Counted from the first letter of the stretch, positions 52,503-63,475 are shown. The stretch: DNA of 64,000 bases from Bacillus rhizoplanae (GCF_917563915.1 NZ_CAKJTI010000015.1:1-64000); one strand, 5' to 3'. The notes: generated from the letters alone by a model not told the origin. Program-made: numbers and translations.

Positions 52503-52659
52503 TACGCTAGAAAATGGCTTTTTACCTGATAATGAATCTAATAGTTACTTATGGGTAACCTACGCACATTAAAGTGCAGTATTGTACTTTAAATAATATA
52601 TAGATAAAATTCATGATATAAAGAAATTAGCAATTTAGAATGAATAAGGAGTGTTATAT

Positions 52660-53379
52660 TTGGCAGAATTAATACAAGGAAAAAATGCATTAATTACAGG
52701 AGCTGGAAGAGGGATTGGCCGTGCCGTAGCAATTGCTTTAGCAAAAGAAGGCGTGAATGTAGGACTTTTAGCACGTTCAGAAGAAAATTTAAAAGCTGTT
52801 GCAAAAGAAGTTGAGGCAGAAGGCGTGAAAGCTGTAATTGCTACTGCTGATGTATCTTCATATGAAGAAGTAAGTGAAGCAATTGAAACCTTAAAAAATG
52901 GCTTAGGTTCTATTGATATTTTAATTAACAATGCCGGAATTTCTAAATTTGGCAATTTCCTAGAACTAGATGTTGCAGAATGGGAAAAAATCATTCAAGT
53001 GAACTTAATAGGCGTATATTATGTAACGCGTGCTGCGTTACCAGGAATGATTGAGCAGCAATCCGGTGATATTATTAATATTTCATCAACAGCTGGACAA
53101 AAGGGAGCACCAGTAACAAGCGCGTACAGTGCTTCTAAATTTGGTGTTCTTGGTTTAACAGAATCGTTAGCGCTAGAAGTACGTAAACATAATATTCGTG
53201 TTACAGCATTAACACCAAGTACAGTTGCAACAGATATGGCAGTAGAATTAGGTTTGACAGATGGTAATCCAGATAGAGTTATGCAGGCTGAAGATATTGC
53301 TGAATTTATTGTAGCGCAGCTGAAATTAAATAAACGTACATTCATTAAATCTGCTGGATTATGGTCTACAAATCCGTAA
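52660..53379 (+). CDS. FabG-like short-chain dehydrogenase/reductase
   Basis: A 239-residue SDR with 3-oxoacyl-ACP reductase features. NADP motif [16 protein letters not shown], catalytic Ser in NISSTAGQ, and Tyr-x3-Lys in SAYSASKFG are complete. TTG start at 52660 with AAGGAG eight bases upstream; earlier GTG at 52651 overlaps the RBS. As no fatty acid genes adjoin, it is more likely a paralog with its own substrate than the essential FabG. Terminator follows. Confidence 0.8.
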   Translation: MAELIQGKNALITGAGRGIGRAVAIALAKEGVNVGLLARSEENLKAVAKEVEAEGVKAVIATADVSSYEEVSEAIETLKNGLGSIDILINNAGISKFGNFLELDVAEWEKIIQVNLIGVYYVTRAALPGMIEQQSGDIINISSTAGQKGAPVTSAYSASKFGVLGLTESLALEVRKHNIRVTALTPSTVATDMAVELGLTDGNPDRVMQAEDIAEFIVAQLKLNKRTFIKSAGLWSTNP

Positions 53380-53404
53380 GAGAATGGATGCTTGAATTAG
53401 CAAC

Positions 53405-53438
53405 AAAGATAGCTGTTCTGAAAAAGAACAGCTATCTT
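53405..53438 (+). terminator. Terminator after the FabG-like gene
   Basis: AAAGATAGCTGTTCT pairs with AGAACAGCTATCTTT around a four-base loop, followed by T residues. Confidence 0.9.
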
Positions 53439-53672
53439 TTTTTTAGGTGTAATCCTAGCACATAGTTTCTTAATCACGATAGAAATGTTCATCTTGTTGA
53501 ATCTCATTCCGACATGTCACTTCATCAACAGACAAACGTAATGAGGTAACTAAGAAAAAATGTTTTTGTGAAATACGTTTATTTCCAATTCACATAGTCG
53601 AATTTTCTAACATGAAATGTTATGATGCCATTAAGGTACAATAAGTTTGGAAGGGGTATAGAAATAACGAAT

Positions 53673-54620
53673 ATGGATAAAGAAAAACAACAATTAAGCG
53701 TTGAAGTTGCAAGGTTATACTACCAATCTGATTATAGTCAACAAGAGATTGCAAATAAATTGAATATCTCAAGGCCGACTATCTCAAGATTGTTAAAATA
53801 TGCAAAAGAAAAAGGATTTGTTCAAATTAAAATAGCTGATCCATTTGCTGATTTAGATAATGTGGGAAACCTACTTAAAGAAAAATATAATTTATTAGAG
53901 GCGCATGTCGTATTTTCTCCAGTACCAGAATATACGGCCATTACGGAGTATATTAGTAAGTATGCTGCTGAGTATATGGAAAAGACTGTTACAAATGGTG
54001 ATGTTGTTGGTGTGAGTTGGGGAACGACGATGTATGAAGTCGCTAGAAAAATTGTCCCGCAGCATGTGAAAGGGGTAGAAGTTGTCCAATTAAAAGGAGG
54101 TATTAGTCATTCAAGTGTAAATACATATGCGAATGAAACAATTGCCTTGTTTGCGGACGCCTTTCAAACAACACCGCGAAACCTACCGCTTCCAGTTATA
54201 TTTGATAATGCAGTTACAAAAGAATTAGTAGAGCAGGATAGGCATATTCATCATATTGTTGAGATGGGAAAACAAGCTAATATTGCCATTTTCACAGTTG
54301 GAACTGTTAGAGATGAGGCGTTATTATTTCGACTAGGTTACTTGAATGAACAAGAAATGAGCTTATTGAAAGAACAAGCTGTTGGGGACATTTGTTCTCG
54401 TTTCTTCAATAGAGACGGTAATATTTGCAGTGAGGAAATTAATCAGCGCACAATTGGTATTGATTTAGAAGAGTTGCGTTTAAAGAAGCGTTCTGTTCTT
54501 GTTGCAGGAGGTTCTAGAAAAGTAAAGGCAATTGATGGTGCGTTAAGAGGTGGATATGCGAATGTGTTGATTATCGATCAGCATACCGCCAAAGAGCTGC
54601 TAAATTATCAAAAAGATTAA
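53673..54620 (+). CDS. deoR: Deoxyribonucleoside regulator DeoR (SorC-type)
   Basis: A 315-residue repressor of the Bacillus DeoR/SorC family. N-terminal helix-turn-helix (YSQQEIANKLNISRPTISRL, about 21-40) and a sugar-binding domain with GDVVGVSWGTTMYEV and VLVAGGSRKVKAIDGALRGG that binds deoxyribose-5-phosphate. ATG at 53673 is chosen by likeness to known DeoR starts (MDxEKQQLS); no strong RBS is close, and AAGGGG lies about 17 bases upstream. It represses the deoC operon that follows. Terminator after it. Confidence 0.85.
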   Translation: MDKEKQQLSVEVARLYYQSDYSQQEIANKLNISRPTISRLLKYAKEKGFVQIKIADPFADLDNVGNLLKEKYNLLEAHVVFSPVPEYTAITEYISKYAAEYMEKTVTNGDVVGVSWGTTMYEVARKIVPQHVKGVEVVQLKGGISHSSVNTYANETIALFADAFQTTPRNLPLPVIFDNAVTKELVEQDRHIHHIVEMGKQANIAIFTVGTVRDEALLFRLGYLNEQEMSLLKEQAVGDICSRFFNRDGNICSEEINQRTIGIDLEELRLKKRSVLVAGGSRKVKAIDGALRGGYANVLIIDQHTAKELLNYQKD

Positions 54621-54628
54621 GAACAGGA

Positions 54629-54665
54629 GGATCTCTCAAAATGATTCATTTGAGAGATCTTTTTA
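54629..54665 (+). terminator. Terminator after deoR
   Basis: GGATCTCTCAAA pairs with TTTGAGAGATCT; T-run TTTTTATTTT follows. Confidence 0.85.
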
Positions 54666-54736
54666 TTTTAAGTTATATCCAATAACGAATAAAAGCTAGA
54701 GATTGTAAGTAGAGCAATCCTTTTTTTATAGAATCA

Positions 54737-54787
54737 TGAACGAAATTTCAAAAGCGTGTTTACATTTGTTCAAAGAGGAGTTAGAAT
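54737..54787 (+). promoter_or_regulatory. DeoR operator and promoter of deoC-nupC-pdp-cdd
   Basis: Palindrome TGAACGAAATTTCA (54737-54750), -35 TTTACA (54759-54764), half-site GTTCAAAG (54768-54775) inside the 17-base spacer, -10 TAGAAT (54782-54787). The palindrome near -50 plus a direct half-site between -35 and -10 is the arrangement known for B. subtilis DeoR. Confidence 0.75.
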
Positions 54788-54819
54788 GAAGTTGTTAAAA
54801 GATATGAGGAGTGAAAAAA

Positions 54820-55491
54820 ATGAACATTGCAAAGTTAATTGATCATACAGTTTTGAAACCGAATACTACCAAAGAAGATGTTATGAAAGTCTTAGAAGAA
54901 GCAAAGAAATATAATTTCGCTTCTGTTTGTATTAATCCTACATGGGTAAAATTAGCTGCTGAAGAATTAGCAGGGCATGATGTGGATGTTTGTACAGTAA
55001 TCGGATTCCCTTTAGGTGCAAATACAACTGAGACAAAAGTATTTGAAACAAAAGATGTAATTGCAAAAGGTGCAACTGAAGTAGACATGGTAATCAATGT
55101 TGGTGCTTTAAAAGATGGAGATAATGAATTCGTTGAAAACGATATTCGTGAAGTTGTACAAGCTGCAAAAGGAAAAGCACTTGTAAAAGTTATCATTGAA
55201 ACTTGTTTATTAACAGATGAAGAAAAAGTTCGTGCTTGTGAATTATCTGTAAAAGCTGGTGCTGATTTTGTAAAAACTTCAACTGGATTCTCAACTGGCG
55301 GCGCAACTGCTGAAGATATCGCATTAATGCGCAACACTGTTGGAGAAAACGTTGGTGTGAAGGCATCAGGTGGCGTTCGTACACGTGAAGATGCAGAAAA
55401 AATGATTGAAGCTGGCGCTTCTAGAATCGGTGCAAGTGCTAGTGTTGCAATTGTATTAAATGATACAAACGGCGTTTCAGATAACTATTAA
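54820..55491 (+). CDS. deoC: Deoxyribose-phosphate aldolase
   Basis: A 223-residue class I aldolase splitting deoxyribose-5-phosphate into glyceraldehyde-3-phosphate and acetaldehyde. The Schiff-base lysine is in [16 protein letters not shown], and LIDHTVLKP and VKASGGVRT are typical. Start at 54820 with GAGGAG eight bases upstream. First gene of the nucleoside operon. Confidence 0.95.
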   Translation: MNIAKLIDHTVLKPNTTKEDVMKVLEEAKKYNFASVCINPTWVKLAAEELAGHDVDVCTVIGFPLGANTTETKVFETKDVIAKGATEVDMVINVGALKDGDNEFVENDIREVVQAAKGKALVKVIIETCLLTDEEKVRACELSVKAGADFVKTSTGFSTGGATAEDIALMRNTVGENVGVKASGGVRTREDAEKMIEAGASRIGASASVAIVLNDTNGVSDNY

Positions 55492-55508
55492 TTCATAAAA
55501 AGTTGTAA

Positions 55509-55555
55509 GCAATAGATATACGAATTGTTGAAAAAACATGGTGTATCTATTGCTT
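55509..55555 (+). terminator. Hairpin between deoC and nupC
   Basis: AGCAATAGATATAC pairs with GTATCTATTGCT over a wide loop; it may be a partial terminator setting the ratio of deoC to the downstream genes. Confidence 0.5.
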
Positions 55556-55604
55556 TAACATTTTAACAATATGTAAGCGGATACCGAAAAGGAGGGAGAA
55601 TTTC

Positions 55605-56786
55605 ATGAAGTACTTAATAGGTATTATAGGACTTGTAATGATTTTAGGCATTGCATGGCTTGCTAGTAATAATAGAAGAAAAGTCAAATATCGTCCTATT
55701 ATAACGATGATTATATTACAGTTCATTCTAGGTTTTGTACTATTAAATACAAGTGCAGGAAACGTACTAATAACTGGAATCGCAGATGGATTTGGACAAT
55801 TGTTAAAGTACGCAGCTGATGGTGTTAATTTTGTATTTGGTGGTTTGGCGAATCAAAAAGAGTTTTCATTCTTTTTAGGAGTATTAATGCCGATTATTTT
55901 TATATCAGTATTAATCGGTATTTTACAGCACATTAAGGTATTGCCGTTTATTGTGAAATATATCGGTTTAGCTTTAAGTAAAATAAATGGAATGGGGAAA
56001 CTTGAATCGTATAATGCTGTAGCTTCAGCGATTTTAGGACAGTCAGAAGTATTTATTTCGGTTAAGAAACAGTTAGGTTTATTAAGTGAAAAAAGATTAT
56101 ATACACTGTGTGCTTCTGCAATGTCGACGGTGTCCATGTCTATAGTGGGATCATATATGGTGTTATTAAAGCCAGAATATGTTGTAACCGCTTTAGTGCT
56201 GAACTTGTTTGGTGGGTTTATTATTGCCTCTATTATTAACCCTTATGAGGTTACGGAAGAAGAAGATATTTTAGAAGTACAAGAGGAAGAGAAAAAGACC
56301 TTTTTTGAAGTATTAGGGGAATATATAGTAGATGGTTTTAAAGTTGCTATTACAGTAGCTGCTATGCTAATTGGATTTGTTGCTTTAATCACTTTTGTTA
56401 ATGCCATTTTTAAAGGAGTAATTGGTATCTCATTCCAAGAGATTCTTGGTTATGTATTTGCACCATTTGCATTTATTATGGGGGTTCCTTGGCATGAAGC
56501 TGTTAATGCCGGTAATATTATGGCGACGAAACTTGTATCAAATGAGTTTGTAGCTATGACAAATTTAGCACAAGGAAACTTTAATTTTTCAGGAAGAACG
56601 ACTGCTATCATATCGGTGTTCCTAGTTTCATTCGCAAACTTCTCTTCAATCGGAATTATCGCTGGAGCTGTTAAAAGTTTACATGAAAAACAAGGAAATG
56701 TGGTAGCAAGATTTGGTTTGAAACTGCTTTTCGGAGCAACTTTAGTAAGCTTTTTATCCGCAACAATAGTTGGATTAATATATTAA
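55605..56786 (+). CDS. nupC: Concentrative nucleoside transporter NupC
   Basis: A 393-residue sodium- or proton-coupled nucleoside importer (CNT family) with about ten helices. AVASAILGQSEVFISVK and TLCASAMSTVSMSIVGSYM are the conserved substrate regions; GVPWHEAVNAGNIMATKLVSNEFVA follows. RBS AAAAGGAGGGAG. Second gene of the deo operon, feeding nucleosides to Pdp and Cdd. Confidence 0.9.
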   Translation: MKYLIGIIGLVMILGIAWLASNNRRKVKYRPIITMIILQFILGFVLLNTSAGNVLITGIADGFGQLLKYAADGVNFVFGGLANQKEFSFFLGVLMPIIFISVLIGILQHIKVLPFIVKYIGLALSKINGMGKLESYNAVASAILGQSEVFISVKKQLGLLSEKRLYTLCASAMSTVSMSIVGSYMVLLKPEYVVTALVLNLFGGFIIASIINPYEVTEEEDILEVQEEEKKTFFEVLGEYIVDGFKVAITVAAMLIGFVALITFVNAIFKGVIGISFQEILGYVFAPFAFIMGVPWHEAVNAGNIMATKLVSNEFVAMTNLAQGNFNFSGRTTAIISVFLVSFANFSSIGIIAGAVKSLHEKQGNVVARFGLKLLFGATLVSFLSATIVGLIY

Positions 56787-56840
56787 GAGTTTAATAAGTT
56801 TACCCTTTACAAAATAAAATAAGAAGGATTGGTGATTAGG

Positions 56841-58142
56841 ATGAGAATGGTAGATATTATTGCAAAAAAACGTGATGGTAAAGAACTAACAACAGAGGAA
56901 ATTCAATTTTTTATTAAAGGATATACAGATGGATCAATCCCTGATTATCAAGTAAGTGCACTAGCAATGGCTATCTTTTTCCAAGATATGTCTGATCGTG
57001 AACGTGCTGATTTAACAATGGCTATGGTGAATTCTGGAGAGACAATTGATTTATCAGAGATTGAAGGGGTTAAAGTAGATAAACATTCAACTGGCGGTGT
57101 TGGTGATACAACAACATTGGTTTTAGGACCATTAGTAGCTGCTTTAGATGTACCAGTTGCAAAAATGTCTGGACGTGGTCTAGGGCATACAGGTGGTACG
57201 ATTGATAAATTAGAAGCAGTTGAAGGATTCCATGTTGAGATTACGAAAGAGCAATTTATTGATTTAGTGAATCGTGATAAGGTTGCAGTTATTGGACAAA
57301 CAGGTAATTTAACACCTGCCGATAAAAAGATATATGCACTACGTGATGTTACCGGAACTGTGAATTCGATTCCATTAATCGCAAGTTCGATTATGAGTAA
57401 AAAAATTGCAGCTGGAGCTGATGCAATTGTTCTTGATGTTAAGACAGGAGCAGGAGCATTTATGAAAACAGAAGAGGAGGCGAAAAAATTAGCACATGCA
57501 ATGGTTCGAATCGGAAATAATGTTGGCCGTCAAACAATGGCTGTTATTTCAGATATGTCACAACCACTTGGCTTTGCGATTGGTAATGCTCTTGAGGTGA
57601 AGGAAGCAATTGATACGCTAAAAGGAGAAGGTCCAGAAGACTTAACAGAATTAGTGCTTGTATTAGGAAGCCAAATGGTTGTACTTGGTAAAAAAGCAAA
57701 TACATTAGAAGAAGCACGTGAAATGTTGAAAGAAGTTATGAAAAATGGAAAAGCGATTGAGAAATTCAAAGAGTTCTTACGTAATCAGGGCGGAGATAGC
57801 TCAATTGTAGATCATCCAGAAAAGTTACCACAAGCGAAATATGTGATTGATGTACCAGCTAAAACTTCAGGTGTTGTGTCTAACATTGTTGCAGACGAAA
57901 TCGGTATTGCTGCGATGCTTCTAGGAGCAGGTCGTGCAACAAAAGAGGATGAAATTGATTTGGCGGTTGGTTTAATGCTACGCAAAAAAGTTGGCGAAGC
58001 TGTAAAAGAAGGGGAAGCGCTTGTTACGATCTACGCAAATCGTGAAAATGTGGAAGATGTAAAAGCTAAAATTTATGAAAATATTTCTATATCAGAAAAG
58101 GCCGAAGCTCCAACATTAATTCATACTATTATAACTGATTAA
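56841..58142 (+). CDS. pdp: Pyrimidine-nucleoside phosphorylase
   Basis: A 433-residue dimeric phosphorylase for uridine and thymidine. [20 protein letters not shown] binds phosphate, [18 protein letters not shown] is the thymidine phosphorylase signature, and a C-terminal domain (VLRKK-type, [12 protein letters not shown]) follows. Start at 56841 (MRMVDII) by likeness to B. subtilis Pdp; AAGGATTGGTG is upstream. Confidence 0.95.
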   Translation: MRMVDIIAKKRDGKELTTEEIQFFIKGYTDGSIPDYQVSALAMAIFFQDMSDRERADLTMAMVNSGETIDLSEIEGVKVDKHSTGGVGDTTTLVLGPLVAALDVPVAKMSGRGLGHTGGTIDKLEAVEGFHVEITKEQFIDLVNRDKVAVIGQTGNLTPADKKIYALRDVTGTVNSIPLIASSIMSKKIAAGADAIVLDVKTGAGAFMKTEEEAKKLAHAMVRIGNNVGRQTMAVISDMSQPLGFAIGNALEVKEAIDTLKGEGPEDLTELVLVLGSQMVVLGKKANTLEEAREMLKEVMKNGKAIEKFKEFLRNQGGDSSIVDHPEKLPQAKYVIDVPAKTSGVVSNIVADEIGIAAMLLGAGRATKEDEIDLAVGLMLRKKVGEAVKEGEALVTIYANRENVEDVKAKIYENISISEKAEAPTLIHTIITD

Positions 58143-58169
58143 TGGTTAGTAGAATTGAATGTACTCTAA

Positions 58170-58577
<408 letters not shown>

Positions 58578-58947
58578 TAAAAGGTATATTATGTAATTGA
58601 TAAAATAAAGAAGCTATCTCGAAGGTAAAATAGAGGGATAGCTTCTTTTTTATAAATAACCAGTTCAAATTGAAGTAGTATAGATATACTATATATTCTT
58701 CTAATTCTTTTTTATAACAATTAGAAGGGCGTTTATTATTACTTAATATTAAATTCAATAGTTTTCGAATCGACGCAGTACAAAAGTCATAATTTGTTCG
58801 GAACCGAAAATGGTATAATAAATTAACCGAAGTAGACACTAAAAGAGGTTACTTTGTATTGATGTAGAAATACATAATTAAAATACCATTTAATTTTTAG
58901 AATTTTTGTTTTATGTAAAAAAAGATAAAAGAAGAAACGGTGATACA
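58578..58947. other. Intergenic region between cdd and selO
   Basis: It holds the cdd terminator, an inverted repeat CTTCTAATT/AATTAGAAG (58695-58726), and a likely promoter region before selO including TATAATAAATTAACC at 58814. No gene is supported. Confidence 0.5.
58607..58650 (+). terminator. Terminator of the deo operon
   Basis: AAAGAAGCTATC pairs with GATAGCTTCTTT around a 17-base loop, followed by T residues. Confidence 0.85.
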
Positions 58948-60423
58948 ATGACAAATAAGAAAGAAAGAATAGAAGCAGGATGGAACTTAGATAATAGCTA
59001 TGCCCGTCTACCGAAATCATTTTTCACCAGCATCAATCCAACACCTGTTCGCTCACCGGAATTGGTTATTCTCAATAATTCGCTGGCAACATCTCTAGGA
59101 TTGAACATCGAGGAACTAGAAAGTGACGATGGCGTAGCAGTGCTTGCAGGAAACCGTATTCCCGAAGGTGCTTTTCCTCTTGCTCAAGCTTACGCGGGGC
59201 ATCAATTCGGGCATTTTAACCGGTTAGGAGACGGTCGAGCTCTCCTACTTGGCGAACAAATTACTCCCTCGGGTGAGAGGGTTGATATTCACTTGAAAGG
59301 TTCTGGTAGAACACCATACTCTCGCCGGGGGGATGGTCGAGCGGCACTTGGACCGATGCTACGCGAATATATCATCAGCGAAGCAATGCATGCGCTTGGT
59401 ATTGCTACTACCCGTAGTCTAGCGGTAGTAACGACCGGTGAATCAATCTTTCGCGAAACTGAGCAGCCTGGTGCAATTCTTACCCGTGTGGCTGCAAGTC
59501 ATTTGCGCGTTGGCACTTTTCAGTACGTTTCCAAATGGGGCACTGTTGAAGATCTTCAAGTCCTAGCTGATTATACAATACAGCGACATTATCCAGACGT
59601 TGACGCTGCTGAAAATCGCTATCTTTCCCTGCTTGAGGAAGTGATTAAGCGTCAAGCTCAGTTGATTGCAAAATGGCAACTTGTTGGTTTTATTCATGGG
59701 GTGATGAACACCGACAATATGACCATTAGTGGAGAAACCATTGATTATGGTCCTTGTGCCTTCATGGATACTTATGATCCGGAAACGGTATTCAGTTCCA
59801 TTGATCTTCAAGGTCGCTATGCTTATGGCAATCAGCCGTATATTGGTGGATGGAATCTTGCAAGGCTTGCTGAAACTTTATTACCACTATTGCATAGTGA
59901 TTATGCAAAATCGATGGAAATGGCTCAAGATGCAATTTTAAATTATAATGAGTTATATCATTCAAACTGGCTCGCTGGAATGAGAGCTAAATTAGGGATA
60001 TTTAACGAAGAAGTACAGGATAAAGCACTTATTGAAGACCTCCTTACTATCATGGAGAAGTATCGTGCGGACTATACGAATACTTTCCGTGCGTTAACTT
60101 TTGATAAGCTGGAGGATATGGCCTTGTTTGAAACTCCAGAATTCAATCAGTGGCATGAGCAGTGGCAGGAAAGACTAGGTAGACAGGAAGAATCAAAAGA
60201 TTCTTCACATTTATTGATGCGGAAAAACAATCCTGCGGTAATCCCACGGAATCACAGAGTAGAAGAAGCTTTGGAAGCTGCTGTGAAACATGGAGATTAC
60301 AGCGTGATGGAACGTCTTCTAAATGTCCTTTCAAATCCTTACGCGCACTCCCCAGAACAAGATGATTACGCGACACTACCTGCGCCGTCATCATGTCCTT
60401 ACCGAACTTTTTGTGGTACATGA
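58948..60423 (+). CDS. selO: Protein adenylyltransferase SelO (YdiU)
   Basis: A 491-residue pseudokinase-fold enzyme that transfers AMP to Ser, Thr or Tyr of proteins. [46 protein letters not shown] (catalytic Asn and metal site) and [10 protein letters not shown] are the SelO motifs. It ends CPYRTFCGT; the Cys three from the end matches the selenocysteine place in animal SelO. Start at 58948 (AAACGGTG upstream). The first half looks more GC-rich than its neighbours. Role in redox stress by family. Confidence 0.9.
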   Translation: MTNKKERIEAGWNLDNSYARLPKSFFTSINPTPVRSPELVILNNSLATSLGLNIEELESDDGVAVLAGNRIPEGAFPLAQAYAGHQFGHFNRLGDGRALLLGEQITPSGERVDIHLKGSGRTPYSRRGDGRAALGPMLREYIISEAMHALGIATTRSLAVVTTGESIFRETEQPGAILTRVAASHLRVGTFQYVSKWGTVEDLQVLADYTIQRHYPDVDAAENRYLSLLEEVIKRQAQLIAKWQLVGFIHGVMNTDNMTISGETIDYGPCAFMDTYDPETVFSSIDLQGRYAYGNQPYIGGWNLARLAETLLPLLHSDYAKSMEMAQDAILNYNELYHSNWLAGMRAKLGIFNEEVQDKALIEDLLTIMEKYRADYTNTFRALTFDKLEDMALFETPEFNQWHEQWQERLGRQEESKDSSHLLMRKNNPAVIPRNHRVEEALEAAVKHGDYSVMERLLNVLSNPYAHSPEQDDYATLPAPSSCPYRTFCGT

Positions 60424-60878
60424 TATAGAAGTGTTGGGAATGGTTCTTTTTGTTTTTCTATAATCATGTTGAAGCTTTGGGATGGTTTAAAATTCATACA
60501 AGGTAATGCTGCTTCTTTAATTGAGGTAGCATTATTTTAGTTTGTCCTTTCTTGTGGTACAAAAAAGGATAGAACAGGCAGCCTCTCTCTGCTTGTATCT
60601 ATCCTCTTCTTTTCCCTTTATAAAATGTGTAACATTATATATTTATACCGTATAAAATTGAGGTTTGTATCCCTTATTTGATTCTAAATAAAATAATTAA
60701 AGTAGTCGTTTTATTTGTAAATGATATATATTTAGGATGAATTTAAATCAATTACTATGTTTTCTAGCACATAATCTAGAAGGGGGAAATGCTACAATAA
60801 TTAATCATGCGAACTATAAAAAACACTTTACATAGAGTGATATAAAAGAAAAGATAAACGGCTGGTGACACACTCAAC
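60424..60878. other. Intergenic region with two terminators
   Basis: Two hairpins: AATGCTGCTTC/GAGGTAGCATT (60509-60537) and AGGATAGAACAGGCAG/CTGCTTGTATCTATCCT (60566-60609). The remainder to 60878 is AT-rich with no gene seen. Confidence 0.55.
60566..60609. terminator. Terminator hairpin downstream of selO
   Basis: AGGATAGAACAGGCAG against CTGCTTGTATCTATCCT with a small internal mismatch, T-rich after the 3' arm. Confidence 0.65.
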
Positions 60879-62072
60879 TTATGAAAGAATACGTTTTTCT
60901 CCCTGGATTTCTTGAATCGGATTAATATTTTGCGTGAATTCAAGGGTACCCATGTATTCTCCATCTTCACTCCGTATAGCAAAATAACGAATGTATACAT
61001 ATTTATCCTGAAATTTAATCCAGAAATCTTCACAATCTTTATTTCCAGATTTAAAGTCTTTTAAGAGCTTTTCAACAATATGAACGCTTTTTGGAGGATG
61101 GCAGTTTTGGACTGTTCTGCCGATGACCGCTTTCGTACGGGCGAAAATCCGTTCTTTTCCATGAGAGAAGTAGCGTACAACATCATCCTCGTCAATGAAT
61201 GTAATATCTACAGGTAAGTGGTTCATTAGTAGCTCTAATTGCTTTAGAGACAACATACCTGTTTCTAAGCGAATGAATCCTTCAGATATGGTTTTTTCTT
61301 GTATAGATTTTCTTTCAGGTTTCCATACACTTGTAGGACTTGTTAAGCAATAGCCAATTTCATCACTTTCATGAGCGATTTTAATCCATTCATCTTCTGT
61401 AAGGGTTTGAAGAGCCATTGGAAATAAAATATTCTCTTCTTTAAAAATCATTTCACCTACCTCATGAATAACGAAGTAAATCTGAGATAAGACAGCTTTT
61501 TTATCTCCATTATAATTTTTTAATTTTTGTTTGACGTCTTTAATAGCATTGCGAATACTGTCATCGACACCCCACATTACTTGCGTTGGTCCATAAATTC
61601 CGTATTTCTCTAAATAAGGGAAAAGCAGATTCTCTTTACGGCTGTAATGTTTATCAATATCCATTAATAGATTTAAGTCTTCTATTAGTTTATAGATGTT
61701 TTCTTTACTATCTTCTTTTTCGAAACGTTCATAGTGAAGTTGAAGCTTAAAGTTAACATGTATATCGATTTCTTTGTTTTCAAGCTTAAAAGTATGAATT
61801 GGATGTCCAGGTTGGTCTTCTGGTTTATCAGACCTATGGATTTCTTCAATGGAACCTTTAAAAATAGCTGTATGCACTGAACATAAACGCTGTACTTCTT
61901 CTACTGGAATTCCTTCTTCATCCATGAGTGTCTGTTCAAGTTGGGAGATTTCCGTAACCGTAATATTTCCGACAGCTTCCTCGAATTGAGCTTTTACCTC
62001 CGCAACACTTTTCCCGTTATGAAGATTTTTAATAATTTCTTTTAGGATTTCTTGTCGTTCAAACGCATTCAT
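60879..62072 (-). CDS. DUF438/hemerythrin/PAS domain protein
   Basis: A 397-residue protein: an N-terminal DUF438 helical domain (about 5-80), a hemerythrin-like HHE domain (about 85-235; HVNFKLQLHYERFEKE, DKHYSRKENLLFPYLEK, HEVGEMIFKEENILFP), and a C-terminal PAS-like domain (about 275-385; LPVDITFIDEDDVVRYFSHG). Such proteins probably sense or handle oxygen or nitric oxide with a di-iron centre. It lies 48 bases after the DUF1858 gene in one operon, with a Crp/Fnr-type operator in front. Confidence 0.8.
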   Translation of the reverse strand: MNAFERQEILKEIIKNLHNGKSVAEVKAQFEEAVGNITVTEISQLEQTLMDEEGIPVEEVQRLCSVHTAIFKGSIEEIHRSDKPEDQPGHPIHTFKLENKEIDIHVNFKLQLHYERFEKEDSKENIYKLIEDLNLLMDIDKHYSRKENLLFPYLEKYGIYGPTQVMWGVDDSIRNAIKDVKQKLKNYNGDKKAVLSQIYFVIHEVGEMIFKEENILFPMALQTLTEDEWIKIAHESDEIGYCLTSPTSVWKPERKSIQEKTISEGFIRLETGMLSLKQLELLMNHLPVDITFIDEDDVVRYFSHGKERIFARTKAVIGRTVQNCHPPKSVHIVEKLLKDFKSGNKDCEDFWIKFQDKYVYIRYFAIRSEDGEYMGTLEFTQNINPIQEIQGEKRILS

Positions 62073-62120
62073 ACTTTTATGTTCACGATTGTTAATTATT
62101 TCACTTATAAAAATTCTCCT

Positions 62121-62351
62121 TCATTCTGTAATGTTAAATCCGCTATTTTTAAAAGTTTTTTTAACTGTATCAAACGAAATTCCTCTCATTCGACATCCAT
62201 TTGGGATGGTCATCACACGACCAGCTGTTTGCAACATTCCAGGTTTTGTTATATGTTCAAAGCCGAGTTCTTTTAAGATAGGGATGATTTCAGGGTATTC
62301 AATAGCCAAATCGCAAATTGTTTTCCTAAAATCAATCATTTTTGTCATCAT
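62121..62351 (-). CDS. DUF1858 domain protein
   Basis: A protein of about 76 residues with the DUF1858 pattern TICDLAIEYPEIIPILKELGFEHI and RVMTIPNGCRMRGI, found alone or at the N terminus of hemerythrin/RIC proteins. It is probably a small partner of the DUF438 protein. The start is uncertain: ATG 62351, ATG 62348 or TTG 62357, as no clear RBS is seen. Confidence 0.7.
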   Translation of the reverse strand: MMTKMIDFRKTICDLAIEYPEIIPILKELGFEHITKPGMLQTAGRVMTIPNGCRMRGISFDTVKKTFKNSGFNITE

Positions 62352-62416
62352 CTTCAACTCGGAAATTATTGATATTAATTCTCAATAACAATGTAACATA
62401 GAGAAAATGAGTAGGG

Positions 62417-62432
62417 TGTGAGGAAAATCACA
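62417..62432. promoter_or_regulatory. Crp/Fnr-type operator before DUF1858-DUF438
   Basis: TGTGA-GGAAAA-TCACA is a perfect Crp/Fnr-family palindrome. It lies about 65 bases upstream of the DUF1858 start on the minus strand and 15 bases beyond the end of the Crp/Fnr gene, so the neighbouring regulator is its likely user. Confidence 0.75.
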
Positions 62433-62446
62433 CATGTACTGTTTAA

Positions 62447-63136
62447 TCAGATGATTTCTGCTTTTAATTTGTCTGGAATAATAATGAAACAACCATTTTC
62501 ATCAATAGCAATTAATTTCTTTCTTTTTAATTGATTAATTGTGCGACTAATCGTTTCTCTTGATGTTCCAATCATATTGGCGAGTTCCCGATTCGTAAAC
62601 GGGGTCGTTAATGTATATTTGTCATTCATCTGTATACCATTTGATTTACATAAACGGAGTAATAGCATAATAATTTGTTCGTAAGTATCGTGAAGAATCT
62701 GTTCTTCTAATCTGTTCTGAAGATCGACAATTTTTTCTCCAAGAACCTTAAACATTTTAATACATAATTCAGGATGCTGAATCAAAATCTTCTCGAAATC
62801 AGCGATTGGAGTAACGATCAATTGTGCAGTCTCAAGTATTTCAGCATGTGCTGGGAAGGTACCTTTTTGGAAAAAGCCAGCATGGGGAAACATTTCTCCA
62901 GCTTGAAGTACAGAAACAATTTGTTCTTTTCCAGTTACATCTGTTTTTTGAATTTTCACTTTACCGGAGTGGATAAAAAACACGCGATCAAGTGTGTCAC
63001 CCTGCATAAATACAAATGATTTTGCTTTATAATTTCGTAATTGTGAAATATCTACAATAGGCTGAAGTTCTTCTTCTGAAAGTTCTTTAAAGAGGGGGAC
63101 TTCTTGTAAATGTTTTTTTATCATTTTCGCCTTCAT
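62447..63136 (-). CDS. Crp/Fnr-family transcriptional regulator
   Basis: A 229-residue regulator: cyclic nucleotide-binding-type beta barrel (about 15-125; VFFIHSGKVKIQ, VLQAGEMFPHAGFF), dimerisation helix, and winged helix (TNRELANMIGTSRETISRTI, about 180-199). No Fe-S cysteine cluster like that of Fnr is seen, and the cAMP-site residues are not conserved, so the signal is unknown (ArcR-type regulators are similar). RBS AAGGAG eight bases before the ATG. It probably controls DUF1858-DUF438 and itself. Confidence 0.85.
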   Translation of the reverse strand: MKAKMIKKHLQEVPLFKELSEEELQPIVDISQLRNYKAKSFVFMQGDTLDRVFFIHSGKVKIQKTDVTGKEQIVSVLQAGEMFPHAGFFQKGTFPAHAEILETAQLIVTPIADFEKILIQHPELCIKMFKVLGEKIVDLQNRLEEQILHDTYEQIIMLLLRLCKSNGIQMNDKYTLTTPFTNRELANMIGTSRETISRTINQLKRKKLIAIDENGCFIIIPDKLKAEII

Positions 63137-63204
63137 ATATACAACTCCTTAATAATTCTCGTCATATTTTTATAATAAAGTTATATCAATTTCGTAAATA
63201 AAGC

Positions 63205-63220
63205 AGTGATAAAAATCATA
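63205..63220. promoter_or_regulatory. Imperfect Crp/Fnr-like site before the regulator gene
   Basis: AGTGA-TAAAAA-TCATA differs from TGTGA-N6-TCACA at one base in each arm; about 70 bases upstream of the Crp/Fnr start, suggesting autoregulation. Confidence 0.45.
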
Positions 63221-63441
63221 TTTGTGATAGAACGAATCATTTTTTCAACTTCATAGGAGGAAGCTAAACAAGACAAAGTGAAGCTTTCATCAGTCGGGCT
63301 CTTGTGGAGTTTGTGAGTTTCGATATGTTTGTGGAGGGGCTCGTTCTAGAGTTTTTAGTATCACTGGAGATTACATGGAAAGTGAATTTTTCTGTGTGTG
63401 TATTCCAAAAGCATTACGAAAATAGAAAAAAATACGTAAAA

Positions 63442-63475
63442 AATAGAACATGAGCAAAAAGTGCTTATGTTCTAT
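63442..63475. terminator. Terminator downstream of the RIC gene
   Basis: AATAGAACATGAGCA pairs with TGCTTATGTTCTATT around a short loop; T-rich and A-rich flanks on both sides. Confidence 0.8.

Noticed and set aside
53470-53588. A short minus-strand frame reading FFLVTSLRLSVDEVTCRNEI and ending EHFYRD
   Set aside because: Looks protein-like, but no start codon or RBS is present and only about 39 codons are open; too weak to call.
62052-62388. Plus-strand frames over the DUF1858 gene
   Set aside because: Antisense to a recognisable domain; no RBS.
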